Part shown: positions 12,358 to 24,728 of the stretch, piece by piece | Layout of the letters: every line of letters begins with the position of its first letter | Position numbering within the stretch: the first letter of the stretch is position 1 | From: Lactifluus volemus | Taxonomy: Eukaryota; Basidiomycota; Agaricomycetes; Russulales; Russulaceae | Assembly (NCBI GenBank): GCA_022376515.1 | Contig: WTXI01000020.1 | Span: 416,795 to 480,794 of the forward strand | Reading direction: 5' to 3' | Length of the DNA: 64,000 nucleotides | Program-made: the position numbers and the translations under genes | The notes under the pieces: generated by a model | The model's input: the letters and a program-made list of their open reading frames with translations, nothing else | Told to the model about the DNA's origin: nothing | The model's database searches: none

Positions 12358-15300
12358 GTTGCCGGCTGGCTTTGACTATCCCGCAACTGAGGGCATAATA
12401 CTTTAGCATTCTAGTTTTCTAGTTTCGCATCGAGAAATCCCCAGCAAACAATGAAAGCCGGCAAAGCGGAAATAACAAAATGAAGCAGGCGGGAACGGAT
12501 TTAGAAAGTGCCAGGTTTCAAGTTAGACACAAGCAAAAACCCGCAAACTGTCTTGTCTCTTGTACAAATGCACAAAATCGACGTAACCTATAGACATGTA
12601 ATTGTAGTTCAACACAATGGCGCCGTTCAGGTCGCAAGGATCGTCATAACGTCATCAAAAGGATAGTTGATCGATTACTACCGTGCAGTTCCGAATGAGA
12701 CCGCGGAACTGTTTCCTCTGCCGCCGGTATCGTCCTTGCGAGAGTTCAAAGTCAAGTAGCTTGAGTAGTGGCTTGTACACTTCCTTTTCGAAAATCTACC
12801 TTAGGCCGAGCAAGTACCACCTGCCAGTGTAGTTAGCGGCCAAAGGCGCAGATGAAGCGCACTTGTAGTAGGGATGCCACACAACTTACCGCAGCCCAGG
12901 AACAAATTCTCGCTGAACTAGACGAGAAGCTATGTGGCTGCACGTTCGCACTGGAGGTATGCATGTAACTTGCTTACATGTTTGCGAACGACTCTCGAGT
13001 GCTCATGTCCAATCCAAAAGAGTACGAGGATGGTGACCTGTTGATTGCCCTGATTCCGAAACCGAGTCCGAGGCGGACAGACGTCTGATGAAACTTATTT
13101 CGATGATCAGCCTTCCTTTACGTCCTTTTACACGTCATTGTGGTTCCATTATATCACCCTGTTTCACATATCCGGCAAATGGTATCCATCCCTGCTACTG
13201 TTTGGCTTGCGCGCCAACACGATACGGAAGGCCGTTGGAGGGGCGTCTCCTGCCACTCGAGTCGTCGTAACGCGTTGGTTTCCATTACATCAGCGGTCTA
13301 GTTTACGTGCTCAGCCACCAGCGGAGTCTGAACTTATGGCCGATGACAAGCGTGAACTGATCCATTACACCCGCCATGGCCCACTACCCCCGAGCTCCTT
13401 TCTGCAGTGTCATCCATGCATCAGCAAGACGTGAAGTTACTAGAGCTGGCTAGGCTCGGCTAGTCGCTCTAGTTTCTGTACTAGCTCTAGCTGGGAACTT
13501 GTCATGCTCCAGTAAGGAAAACTAGCCCTAGGTGCCGCTGTTTCTCAACTAGCTCTAGCTCAAATACTCGAATGACCTGGCACGACCTAGCGCGGTACTA
13601 GCGCTAGTGTCGCTAGGCAGCTCTAGTCACTCTAGTAACTTGGCATCTTGCTGATGGCTCAGGTAATGGCTCAGCTCAGCTGGTGTAGCCGCCGGAACAC
13701 TACTCCTGACAGACATGCATTTCACATTCTAACGCACGGAGCAGGCTTTGTATTCACAGCTGCGCGATACGCCTAACACCACGCTGAACAACACATGCAG
13801 GGGATTCCATTCTGTGGCGCACAGAGCTACCCTGCGGTTACCGGCATTGGGATGCAAAGCACGTGTCAAAGGGCGCGTGCGCATGTCTCGCAGGTGATCG
13901 TGAGACTATTCAGGAACCTCAAATGGTGGCATGCCAGATATCACGCCGTTCCTGGCGGGAACGTCATCATTCAGGAAGTAAACTGGGGCAGCATCATCAC
14001 ATTTACGCTTAGGGTACATCCCTCCTAGGTTATGTGTCTTCGTCAGACTGAGGCTGAATTGGCTTTTTTCCCGAGCTTTGTATGTTTGCGACTTGTTAAT
14101 AAGCATGAGCATGTTGAATGAATGAGCCCGCGAAAGTGAAATTTTCTCAAAAGGAGATGCGTGAACGTAAGGGGACGAAAATGTGAACACAGCAGACTGT
14201 TTTGGAATGTGAGGGACTGACTCGCGCGCAAGTGGATGGTATCATGTTCCCCATGGCAGAGGTCATAGACGAGAGCATACGGAACATGACGAGTAACATG
14301 GTCACCAAACTTGAAGTGGCAGAGAACAGACGGTGCGTGCCCATTAACCTTGAACATGGATCACGATAGTTACATCCCGGATATATTAGTCACCCACTAC
14401 GGCGACGACCTCGGCACCATCTCACTCCTCGACACCAGCGTGGGCGGCGAACCCCCCTGCCGACATCGACTAGATCATGCCAATCACAGGCGCAGTCACA
14501 TTCACCGCAACATACTACGCCACGATCGCCGGTGGTAAACGCCCCACCACCATCCTCCTCCGCATCTACTCCAGTATCTGTGCCGCCTCCTGCCGCACAT
14601 ATACCCACATCACCCCAGTCCGGTTTCGGTGGGCCCTCACCTACTTCGGCACTACACCCATCGAATCAATTGGCGGGTTGGGACTCGATGTTCAATGTGC
14701 TTGCTGCTCAAGTGCCTGCAAAATTTGACCATCTCGTGCCGCCAAGGCTGTCATACAAAGTGGACAACAACAACAGCAAGCGCAAGTTGTCGGGTCACAT
14801 TCCCTGCCGGCTCGGCCGGTGTCGGTGCAGGTTCCCCGGCAGACAGTGAGTACGAACACGGACCGGATGGCCGGCGGTGGCTATGAGTAGTATTGGCAGT
14901 GGTCACCTTTGAGGCGTCGCCCATGCCCTCACGAGCGATGATCTCCTCGTGTGGTAGACCACTTGCTGCACACGTGACCAAGCCCGCACCTTCACCGCCT
15001 GTACCTTGGCACAATGAAGCCTTATTGATCGGATCGAGAAAAGGTGATTGCCTAGACCTAATCATGCGGCGCCAGAGAGCGAGAGTGCATAACTTGCTCA
15101 GTCATGCTGCTTACAAGAGCCGGGCGCTCACATGCATTTGTTAGTCACGAACGACCCTGACTTCAAGTCGGCTGGCTCGACATACTCGGGCCCATGCCAA
15201 GCGCTAACTAGAAGAGTTACCTTTTTGACTCACATAGCTGCCAGCGTAGGCCTTATCTCGGTTTGCGACGTACATTGGCACTATGTAGCGATGGCGGGTC

Positions 15301-17078
15301 GCCATCGTCAATGACACAAGCAATAATGAGACCAGTTATGATCCAGATAGCGCCAAATATGACGTAGTAGGTTCCGCCCTCCTGTATGCAACCAGGAACC
15401 TCAGCGTTGAGATGTCCATATTCAGCTAGCCGGAGCTATCAATGACCGTAACCACTTGAAACGATTGGGGATAATAAGCTGAAAGCTAATAAGGACAGTA
15501 GGAATTCCGCGTCATGAAGAAGAGCATGAGAAATGTTGAAGAACCTAACGACCGTATTTGATATATAACTAATCCTATAGCATAGGACGTAGTTATCGCC
15601 TCGCCCAGTTTGGTATAACTCGATGAAGATGCGCATATATGAGGACTAGTAGGTAATGTCCCGTTCCCCAGTGACCGAAAAAGTCGTGGATTAATGTCGT
15701 CATGGGTTCCAGTGAACTCACGCCTGAGAGGTTCATTTCCTTATATGGCGGTACTACAACGACCAAAGGGCGATATGTGGGCCTGCAGTCTAATATAGGG
15801 TCCGGGAGCTGAGCTCCGAGCGCCAATTGACGAAGAGACAAGGGAAGTAAGTACTCGGACTGCTGGCCAAGTTTCTGACCTGAATTCTCAGCGCTCATCC
15901 GTCCTCGCTCTCAATTCAGGCTCTTCATAGCTTCATCTTTGGTGTCTCTGTCTTTCCTTTCCTCCGGTTTCTCCCCTGCGCCTAGGGCTACGATAGTCGA
16001 TATATCTCTTGTTGATGAGGTAGCAGGACTTCTGATTCCGATCGTTCTCCGTCATCATGTCAGCGACGACTCTCTATATTAGTACGCACGATGCGACAGA
16101 CATCCGCTCACTTCCTTGACAGCCCGAAGAGCTGATCGAGTATTGTCAGAGATGACATTCTCTTATGTGTCACAGGTAGTGCACGACTAGGGACGTCTCT
16201 GAGCCTTTCAAATACGAACCATGTCATGATCACTTCGATTGCTTACTTTGATACTTCCTTCCATCACAACGACCAATGCATATCACTTTCTGTCATTATT
16301 GCACTCGTCAATCAGAGAGTAGCCAAAAGAAGGGGTCTCACAAATATCTCGCTTTCAGTCGCCCCCCGTGCCAATGATTCGCGCCAGGCTCGTATGTTCT
16401 GTGTACGGGTTTGCATCATCTTGTCAAGGTACGTCTCGTTGCAGAATATATACTGTCCGCACTGAGCACACACATAGTCCATCTCCTGGAGGTGTTATCA
16501 TTCTGAACGTTGGCTCTGGTTGTCTTGGCGAGTCTCACGATATGTCCACACATATCACACTATGGGACTCACACGCCGAGGATATTCAAGGCTTGCATAT
16601 GATCTTTTCGGAGACCACATCTCCGACATGATCGGCGCGCGTACTGGCTTAAGCTTGGTGAGAAAGTTGACATGCTTGTCTTCGCTAGTTGGATCAGCGA
16701 AAAGGGCAAGGAACCTCGCGAGGTTGTTGTTGAGAAATGCACATGTCTAGGATTCGCGATCAATAAAACGCATAACGAGGATGGAGACGTACAAGCCGGT
16801 GATGTTGTGGAGATAGCCTGAGGGAAGGGCGATCAGATAGACTCCAGGATCTTGGTGTGTCGTCCTAATGAACAACTTGAAGCATGCCAGGGTTCACCTT
16901 CGAAAGGCAATCAAGGCGTTTGTAGCTTGTCTCGGAGCTAAATTCTAGATATAATGCCATACCAACATCTCGCCGAGAATGCTCATGTACTGTTTATATT
17001 TAATAGTAATTGAGATGCCAGCTTCGGTGAAACATGGCCGAAGAATAACTACAGAGTACGCTGCACACCAGATCGGGC
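12358..17078. other. gene-poor stretch
   Basis: About 4.7 kb without a convincing gene. Short frames are present, but none shows a family motif or a consistent splice model. A Pro/Ser/Thr-rich frame at 14532-14849 looks like random or long-decayed sequence. Apart from the CTAG-dense patch I see no transposase or polymerase motif, terminal repeat or RNA gene. Confidence 0.5.
13440..13635. repeat. CTAG-dense patch
   Basis: Sixteen CTAG tetranucleotides occur in about 196 bp, many within AGCTCTAGCT- and ACTAGCGCTAGT-like palindromic words. CTAG is otherwise sparse in the surrounding DNA. No reading frame or known element is recognised. Confidence 0.6.
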
Positions 17079-17861
17079 TCAACTTGAAACAACACCGATC
17101 ATGCCGTTAATCGCTCCTGACTGGGCACGATTGATAGTCGCGGTTTCGGTCTCGCGACGCCGGCGTTCCAACAGGAGGAAAGAAGTGACGATAAAGTCGC
17201 GGATAGGTTCAACACGTTGGTCAAGCAGGAGCGTCGAAGGGACAACAGGTGGGTTCTCTCGGTCCGTCTTGTAGTCCTTGTACGAGCGGATGAAACGGGC
17301 TACGGGCTGCGTCTTGGACTGTGGACCAAACAACTATTTATTAATAGGATACAGAAATCAGCACACTGGCATTTAGAAGGTCAATTGACAATACAACACA
17401 AGTACCTGTAGCGCAAGCCCGGGCTTGTTGTTCTTCCAGACATATTCCACACCCGTGTCGTCCTGAAACTTCACGTCACTGAGAAGATGATATGATAGCT
17501 CAGTTTGCGTAAGAGTCACCAAGTGGGTGGGAGAAACCGAGGACAGGGAAAAAGAAAAAGAAAGCACATACTCGCGGAAAGGTATGAAGCTCTTCTTGAG
17601 CCAGGCACTGGCAGGTGTCTGCGGGAGGTCGCGAATGGTAAGCAGGTCTGAGCGAGCGTCGCGCCATATCCACTCGGCGACAAGCTTTCCGACCCCGTCG
17701 TGCACACGCGTCACAGGTTTATCCGGATCGGAAAAGTCCGTTGCGACGGTGTAAAAGACGTTCCCGTCTGGATCGACGATAGTCGTGTTGCAAGGATTGT
17801 CGCGCTCGAGTCGCAGAGAAATGAATAGTTCTTCGGACGTGGCGACAAGGTGGCTGAACAT
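17079..17861 (-). CDS. DUF6593-type protein
   Basis: Exons on the minus strand: 17861-17572, 17478-17406, 17318-17079 (200 aa). Features of the DUF6593 fold, a beta-rich domain of unknown function typical of basidiomycetes, are visible: NPCNTTIVDPDGNVFYTV, GKLVAEWIWRDARSD, FQDDTGVEYVWKNN, PVARFIRSYKD and a C-terminal RDFIVTSFLLLERRRRE. Both introns are GT-AG and in phase. An in-frame start at 17936 is possible, but a CACAG acceptor just 5' of 17861 suggests an intron in the leader, so I chose the downstream ATG. Divergent from ATG15. Function not known. Confidence 0.8.
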
Positions 17862-18173
17862 TGTTACCTGTGAAAATTCTGAGTCGGGGCTGGAGGTTGG
17901 TTGTTTGGTGCGCTTCCTTTGACGGATGACGCACATCTCTTTTATATGAGTCGAGGCTTACCAGTGCTGCGCAGCATCACCACGCGGTAAAGGAAGTTCT
18001 CAGAATCAGCGCCGGGAAGGCGACATCGCAAACAAGACAATTGGGTCGGCATCGGTGCTTATAATGTCTAACAAGGACACGCGAGTTTCCTTTTCTTGAT
18101 GGCGATAGCTGACAGCTAAGTACACCTGATGATGGCGTCCAAATGACTTTGCCCCGCTGTTCCTGGGTATCAG

Positions 18174-18193
18174 GATAAGATAGATAAGATAAG
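18174..18193 (+). promoter_or_regulatory. cluster of three GATAAG sites
   Basis: Three GATAAG motifs occur at 18174-18179, 18183-18188 and 18188-18193, in the intergenic space between the divergent DUF6593 gene and ATG15, about 80 bp upstream of the ATG15 start. HGATAR/GATAAG is the binding word of fungal GATA factors controlling nitrogen, and in some cases iron, regulation. Binding is inferred. Confidence 0.6.
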
Positions 18194-18273
18194 ATTGGGG
18201 TGTACAGTTCCGGGCCGGTACATGAGTATGTGTTTTCTTCCGCGCCACGCCTGCCCCACCTTGGCAAGTCGCC

Positions 18274-19809
18274 ATGCACTTCACGCCGCTGACCAACCTC
18301 ATCTCCCTTTTCTTCGGTTTCTTCCTTCCTCCAGATGTTTCCCGAAGCTTCATATCTCATCCCTACAACACCTTAGACTTCCGGCTACGTCACTTTCACG
18401 CCGTGACGCCCTCCGCACACGTCTACTTTGCCGACGTTCCCTTCCATTCCTCCCTTCACACCGACGTACAACCCCTTTCCATACCTACTTCTCCAGTACG
18501 GACTGCGCGCCCACAATCTGCCGCAGCCTTTGCAGAGGCGCGGGGCCTCTCCATTCGAGGTCAGAGTGCGGTATTAGATTGGGAGGTGGAGGACATCCAG
18601 GGACCAGACATTTCGAAACGCGAAACGCTTCTCCTTCTCGCGAAAATGACAAGCAATTCGTACGTCGAACCCGACACGGATGGATGGTACAACTTGACCA
18701 ACGACTGGGACGTCGTGCGTTAGATTTTGTTTCCTTCCGAGGTTTGAATGTAGCTGATATCGATCGCAGCACGCGCCTGTTGGGTGGGAACCGGATAACG
18801 ACGGCTTTCGAGGGTACATTTTTGCGACAGACGACAACAGCACCGTTGTACTCTCCATCAAAGGCACGTCCGCTCAGTATGTCGACCACGGGCCGACGAC
18901 GGACAGAGATAAGGTGAACGACAACCTGCTGTTCAGCTGCTGCTGCGCGCGCATCAACTGGTCGTGGACGACAGTGTGCGACTGCTACCGGAGTGGGTGG
19001 AAATGTAATCAGGACTGCATAGAAGAGGCCCTCATTGAGGAAAGCCTGTTTTACCCAATCGGCATTGTAAGTCCCCCCTTTTTTGTTCTACTCCGCTTCG
19101 CTACTTGTAGTTCATGCCTTATTGGGTCTCAGAACCTCTACAACAATATCACATTTATGTTCCCCAACGCGAAGATCTGGGTTATCGGACATTCCCTTGG
19201 GGGCTCGCTCGCGTCGCTTATAGGGGTCACTTTTGGTGTCCCAGTCGTGACATTTAACCCTCCCGGTGAGCGCATGGCCTCTCAACGCCTGCATCTTCCA
19301 TCTCCTGTACGTACACCGCTTGCCTGCATGTCAGGATAGTCAGGCTCATGGGGGCGGGCATCCGTAGCCATCTACACATCATATTACTCACGTATGGCAC
19401 ACTGCGGATCCGATCTCGATGGGTACATGCAACGGTTATTTCTCATCTTGCGCACTAGGAGGATATGCCATGGAAAGCCGGTACGTTTTTTCTTTAATTT
19501 ACTAACCTCTCTTTCGTATCAAAGCACTAATGCACTGCGTAGTTGCCATTTGGGAAACATTATCGAATACGATACTGTGACCAACCTCTCGTGGTCGGTT
19601 GACCTGCGCACACATGCCATCGCGCAAGTCGTTGAAAGGATATTGTCAGAGCCGTGGGCCGCAGCGGAGGAATTAGGCCGGGAAGTACCACCTCTCAAAC
19701 GTCAGGATGATTGCGTGGTACGTTTTTGGGTTTGAGAATCATGTTTAGTGGCTCAGTTGTAGCGCCACAGGACTGTTTCAAATGGGACTTTGGGAATTAC
19801 ACCCTATGA
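18274..19809 (+). CDS. ATG15: vacuolar/autophagic phospholipase Atg15
   Basis: Six exons: 18274-18714, 18770-19066, 19133-19306, 19368-19480, 19543-19717, 19771-19809 (412 aa); every junction keeps phase. Atg15 is the membrane-anchored lipase that breaks down autophagic and MVB vesicles in the vacuole. A hydrophobic N-terminal anchor (residues 1-20) is followed by [28 protein letters not shown], the family-specific Cys-rich block [12 protein letters not shown]...[14 protein letters not shown], and the lipase elbow GHSLGGS with Ser267. Then come [31 protein letters not shown] and the terminal [12 protein letters not shown]. The late exons hide in frames different from the longest ORFs. The promoter carries a GATAAG cluster. 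Confidence 0.93.
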
Positions 19810-21062
19810 GGATAGAAATGGTCCACGTGGTGCATACCTATCCTTCAGAGGTTGCTTGTCAGTGGAAGTAAACCTTACATACGATTGCCGAGGACCGAGG
19901 GAACTCACTGAAGGAAACGGGAAATGAATGAGTACAATAAGATGCGAACCCGCTATGTAGATGAAATGAGACAAACTTGCATTCTACGATCTCTGCGTGC
20001 TGTTCCAGTGTCCACGAGACCCGTCTACCCCTAATTGATCACCAAAGGTAGTTAAGCACTTGGCATTTTGAACCACCATTCGTGACGTATTTGGTCTCAG
20101 GTCCCCGATTCCGCGGTGCGGAACTCGAACACGAAATCCACGTGATGTATTTTTGGATTGTAAAACAGATCTGTACCTCAGTGGTGTGGTGTGGGACAAC
20201 GGACAAACCTTGTTTCATTGGACGTTGGTCTGATGACCCACTCCCCCACTGTTGCCGCCGATGTGCCGTATCGTTGCCACTAAAATACGTATGATTAAGT
20301 CGGCCCGAATGCAAGGCCTCGGGTGCGAACCGTCTAACAGAGATTCACTTTCTGACTCTGAGAACGTCAATCAGATGGGGGATTCAGACTGGAGAACGGA
20401 TCTATGGTCCCATCAGAAAGGGGAGGCTCAAAGTACCCTGTTGCTACTGGGTCTCAGTCAGTTGACTTTTACAAACTCGGAGTAACAAATCTAGGCGGGT
20501 CAATCTATATGTCTGTGGGATTATCGGACGCCCAGAATGGTAAACGATCTGCGCCCTTATTTGTTGGTTTATCAGCGTCGGTACATTGTGGATATAGTTT
20601 CATGACGCGAGATCGAGCAGGATCGGATTACGACTATCAAGTAGTACAAAAAGTACGTGGATAGTCTTCAAAATCGTGGGGTAAAGTGAGCTTGCCGAGT
20701 TGTCAAACGGCCGAGCTACCGGAACGTGCATCATGCCCAGGGCGTTAGGGCACTGCTTTTTCGGCATAAGCAAAACAGGAAACCGGTTTGGAAATCAGGA
20801 ACAGTAAAAATCCTTTCCTACCGAATGTGTGTTTTTGTTTTTTATCAATGATTGAAGAAACTCCGTAAGAGGGTAATTGACACTTATCAGAATGTCCGTG
20901 CTTGGTCTCCACACACCACAACTCTAAAATAGAGATAACGTAAATGTGGTTACGTGTGGGAGATGTATATATATACGTTTCCCATCCACGGCTCCGTCCG
21001 GTTTCTATCTTTCTTTCTTACCTTTCTCTCTTTCCCTCTCTAAGCTTTTTCTATCAATCACA
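19810..21062. other. intergenic, no gene seen
   Basis: Small frames only, without motifs. Close to the downstream gene a TATATATATA run at 20966-20975 and a long pyrimidine tract (21001-21055) look like core promoter and leader of the Ser/Pro-rich gene starting at 21063. Confidence 0.5.
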
Positions 21063-21910
21063 ATGTCTGCATCCGACACAACCGATTCCTCTAATGATGG
21101 CAGCAGCATCACTAATTTCAAGCATGCTGCCCCCATTCCCATCCTTACCTCCCCTCACCGCCGTCGCCCCTCCGCTTCTTCCTCTGATGGCTCCTCACCA
21201 GCCGTTCAGACACCTACTTCCTGCCACCCGAATGGCATCGCTCCCTCTTCACCGACCGGCTCTTCACTCTTTTCCTACTTACTGAGCTCTTCCCCAAAGT
21301 CCGCCTCGTTCCCTATCACTGGCAGGCGCCCACCAGGATTTGTCGCTCCCCCTGTCTTTGAGGGTTTGTGCCCTTCACGGCAGCCGTTATCGATCATCAC
21401 ACTGAGCGTTGCTCTTACAGATGATGACGGTCAAGAGATTGAAGTTCGCAGCTCTAGAGACCTACACCAACGTCGTGCTACTACAGGCTGGTCCGGCAAC
21501 GGCCGGACACCCCCCTCTCCAACGAGGGCTGGTATTGCTCCACCTGTGATCGAAGCGCAGCATGCTCGTGGTGCAGGTGTTCTGCGTCGCCTCTCGCTTG
21601 GCGGAGGTCTTAGCGGGGTTCGTCAGTTCGATGCAAGCGTGTACCCTCTTATCTGATCGATCTTCTTTAGACCTTTTTCCAAAACGCCACCAATAGACCT
21701 CCTTCGCCCCCACAGCCCGCTACACCACCTCCCTCCGCTGTGGACCAGCCTTCCGCTTCCGGATTTGCTGCGAATCAGAACAACACGGAGGTGCGGAATA
21801 GAATACGCCGCTCTGCGACCCTGAGCGTCCCCCAGGCAGACGCGAGGCGTAGGGCACCCTCCCCCATGGGAGAGCGCATTCTAAAAGGGCACTTCGACGG
21901 CTTCAACTAA
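21063..21910 (+). CDS. Ser/Pro-rich conserved fungal protein
   Basis: Exons 21063-21363, 21421-21617, 21671-21910 (245 aa). Almost wholly disordered: Ser/Pro/Thr-rich with short positively charged islands. The segment GAGVLRRLSLGGGLSG and the C-terminus MGERILKGHFDGFN look like the conserved, probably phosphorylatable (RRLSL) anchors of a basidiomycete-specific family. The second intron uses a GTTCGT donor. The start follows a pyrimidine-rich leader with a TATA-like run at 20966. No molecular function can be assigned. Confidence 0.72.
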
Positions 21911-22767
21911 ATTATCATTCCTCCGTGACTCATGTTGGTTGTCACCAGCGCCGACATTCTTTTGTTTCCCACCGCCCGACGCACTCATCATCACCATATC
22001 AGTATATTATTGTCCTTATCTGGGCGGCTGATGCAGTCAGCTCTACAACTTATCGGCCGCCAGACTTCACTAATCGACCCAAAGATGACTGGATGGAATT
22101 CACTACTTCTTACTCCGTCACCACGATCAAACCTTATCAAATCCCTCCCTCAGCCCATTGTCCACTCACCTGTACAATCATGGGCGGAGATCTGGAGTCT
22201 CGATGGACACCGAATGCACGCGTAGAACTCTGTAAGAGTATAACAACCATTCTATGTCAGCATCGTTGAGCTTCCCACTGTATATGCTTGTTTGTCATCT
22301 CAGGCATTTGGGACCCTCGCCCCATCCGTTGGCCCATCGCACTTTTCATTCCCAAAGTTCCTTTACTCTTGACTTCCTCGTGTGGGCATGGCCCTTCGGG
22401 TGACAAGTTTTAATTTTTGCGTACTCGTCAGAGTTCAGAGCTTTTGTTGCGTTGTATGTTATTTATGGCCGTGCTTCTACTTTTGTACATCAAGTTGTGG
22501 ATCGAATGTATATAATTTATTGGTGTCGAGATTTATACGCGATGATTAATATCCGGCAGCTGGGCAAGTTTTCTAGGTATAGAACATCGATATCTGATAA
22601 GCGTATCAAGTATGTTCAATCTTCGAAGGATCAGGGCGATGCTCAGACTGAAATATATATCAAAGCTTATCAGTCCACCTCTGACACAACTCTAGGCGTC
22701 CAGCATATTGGAAAGATGCTGACCTTTCACAACTGCAAATAGTGCAAGGTAGGATGCCGGGGCCCGC

Positions 22768-23406
22768 TCACTGTGTTTTTCTTTTCATTGAACGAACCGA
22801 CTCCTCCCCTTCGTTGGCACCCGCCACGGTGTCACCGACCGCGGCCATGGTCTTCGCACTCAAGCCGACCATCGGCGTTGGCCGCTTCGAAAAGACGACC
22901 TTTTTGTGCACGAGGGCACATATCGTATACGACGTCTGATTATCTTCAAAATCGTGGCTTTGCATAGTGATGACGTCCCGGTCGTCAGGCGCAAGTGGTG
23001 ACGATGGTGATGGTGTGCGCACGCGCCGTAAGATGGCCAGTGGTTTGGGCAACTTGACCACTTTGCCCTCTAATAGATGATAACCGATCCGAAGCGTCGG
23101 TTTACCCTAAAAAAACAAAAACCGAGCGTCCAGGAACGCGTGAGAGAAAAATAACAGATCATAAAATGGGAATTTTGAGAGCAAGCGCACTTTTGTTGTT
23201 GTCGTTGTTGTTGTCGTTGTTGTTGTATCGTCATCAGAGTCGATGGTGAGACGGCCGACGAGTTGTCCAGATTTGTCGCCGGATACTTCGAGATCGCCTT
23301 GAAGCTCGAGTAGGAAGAATTCGGAAGAACCCATTTGGGCGAGGACGGGCGGGAGCGTGTTGGTAGTCGAGGAGGACGCGGAGGGAAGTGTGAGCGGGAG
23401 TATCAT
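22768..23406 (-). CDS. CTF8: Ctf8, subunit of the alternative RFC clamp loader
   Basis: Exons on the minus strand: 23406-23191 and 23106-22768 (184 aa). Ctf8 works with Ctf18 and Dcc1 to load PCNA and support sister-chromatid cohesion. Family features: MILPLTLP start, LLELQGDLE, GQLVGRLTIDS, GKPTLRIGYHLLEGKVVKLPKPLAIL, then a variable tail ending in VFSKRPTPMVGL. A run of ACA/ACG codons from a (CAA)n-type microsatellite (23192-23229) gives eleven Thr in the loop before the intron. The intron is 84 nt, GT-AG, phase 0. Divergent from the hydrolase gene, sharing ~250 bp. Confidence 0.88.
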
Positions 23407-23658
23407 GATTTCTGCTTCGCGTTGACGAGGTGTGTGTGGACGCGTCGCGGGTCGCGACGCCCCAAATCGTGTTTCAACGGGCCGTAATAGCCGGATTAAT
23501 GGGCCTTGGGTAATGCATAGCCTTCTAACTTATCTGCTACGGCATGACGGATGGACGCAATCTCCACTACACTGCTTTCCCTTGATAACTACAAACGTGT
23601 CAAACAACTACTTAGTTCAACCCCCTGTCACGGGCAAGCCAAACTTTGAAACTTTACT

Positions 23659-24728
23659 ATGACCCACCTGGAACGACCCCTAACGGAGACATTCCCAAAG
23701 ATCATTGAATTGCCATCAGGACTCCATCTCGAAGCATCCTTGACGCCTCCGAGCCCAGTGACGGAACTAGATGAGGAACGTGGTGCGAGTGCGTTTTCTG
23801 GAAAGCGACTCGCCGTTTGTCTGCATCCCTGGGCCCGACTCGGCGGGAACATGAACGACCCGTGCGTGTTTTTGTTTTTTTCTTCTTCTCTTTGGGGGGA
23901 GGATCGTCACTAAAGCGACCATGAAACTTCGGGTGATATAGGGTACTCAAGGCCCTTGTCCGCCCACTCACTCATTATCTCAAATACTACGTATTGTGTT
24001 ACAACGCGCGCGGTGTTGGACTCTCTTCAGGCTGGAAATCGTTTACGGGTTTACCAGAGGCCGAGGATCTGCGCGAGCTCGTGAGCTATGCACTCAAGCG
24101 GCTCGGTGACGTGTGCGAAGTCGCGCTTATAGTGCGTAAAATAGTCCCCTCTCTTCTCATCCTCTTTCCCCCGACAAAACAAATGCTTAAAACCAAGTTT
24201 TTTTTTATTTGGTAGGGGTACTCGAATGGCGCGCTCACTGCGTCACTGCACCCAGTGCTGCCTGCGCCACTGCGCACAACACACGTCCTGATATCATACC
24301 CACTTGGTCCACGCGGGCTTCTCACCGCATTCCGCACGCGGACTTATCAACGCGCGCTCGAGGATCTCGTGCGTGACCCCGGGGCCCGTGTGCTCCTTTG
24401 CTTTGGAGATGAGGATGATTTCACGGGTGTGGAAGCGTACGATGAGTGGGCTGAGGCTCTCGGAAAGCTAGCTGTTGGTGCCGACGACGACAATGGAGAA
24501 GAGGGTGGTGAGGGCAGACGTCAGGAAGAGGGCGCGGAGGAGGAGGAGGAGGAGGAGGAGGAGGAGGAGGATGGCCTCGCAGAAAGAGGTGGGAAAGGGT
24601 TGGAGGTGGTGAAGATACCTGGTGCATCGCATTTCTGGGGTGGGCAACCGGGTGGAGGGCTGATAGAGGCTGTAACTCAATTCCTGACCCAGGGTGAGGA
24701 TGATGATGGGACGCGTGATTCACTTTGA
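23659..24728 (+). CDS. alpha/beta hydrolase-fold protein
   Basis: Exons 23659-23861, 23942-24131, 24216-24728 (301 aa). Hydrolase features: LAVCLHPWARLGGNMND (oxyanion region), YNARGVGLSSG, the nucleophile elbow GYSNGAL with Ser134, LLCFGDEDDF (acid) and PGASHFW (His). These resemble a fungal family of small hydrolases related to bacterial YfiN/KynB-like lids; the substrate is unknown. A (GAG)n tract at about 24536-24570 encodes roughly a dozen consecutive Glu between the acid and the His, an insertion outside the core. Introns are GT-AG and in phase. Confidence 0.82.

Noticed and set aside
14532..14849. Pro/Ser-rich frame resembling a retroelement gag leader
   Set aside because: No zinc knuckle, protease, polymerase or terminal repeats nearby; low-complexity composition alone is not evidence.
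18195..18917. 240-codon plus-strand frame overlapping ATG15
   Set aside because: It is an out-of-frame shadow of ATG15 exons 1-2; the ATG15 frame carries all family motifs.
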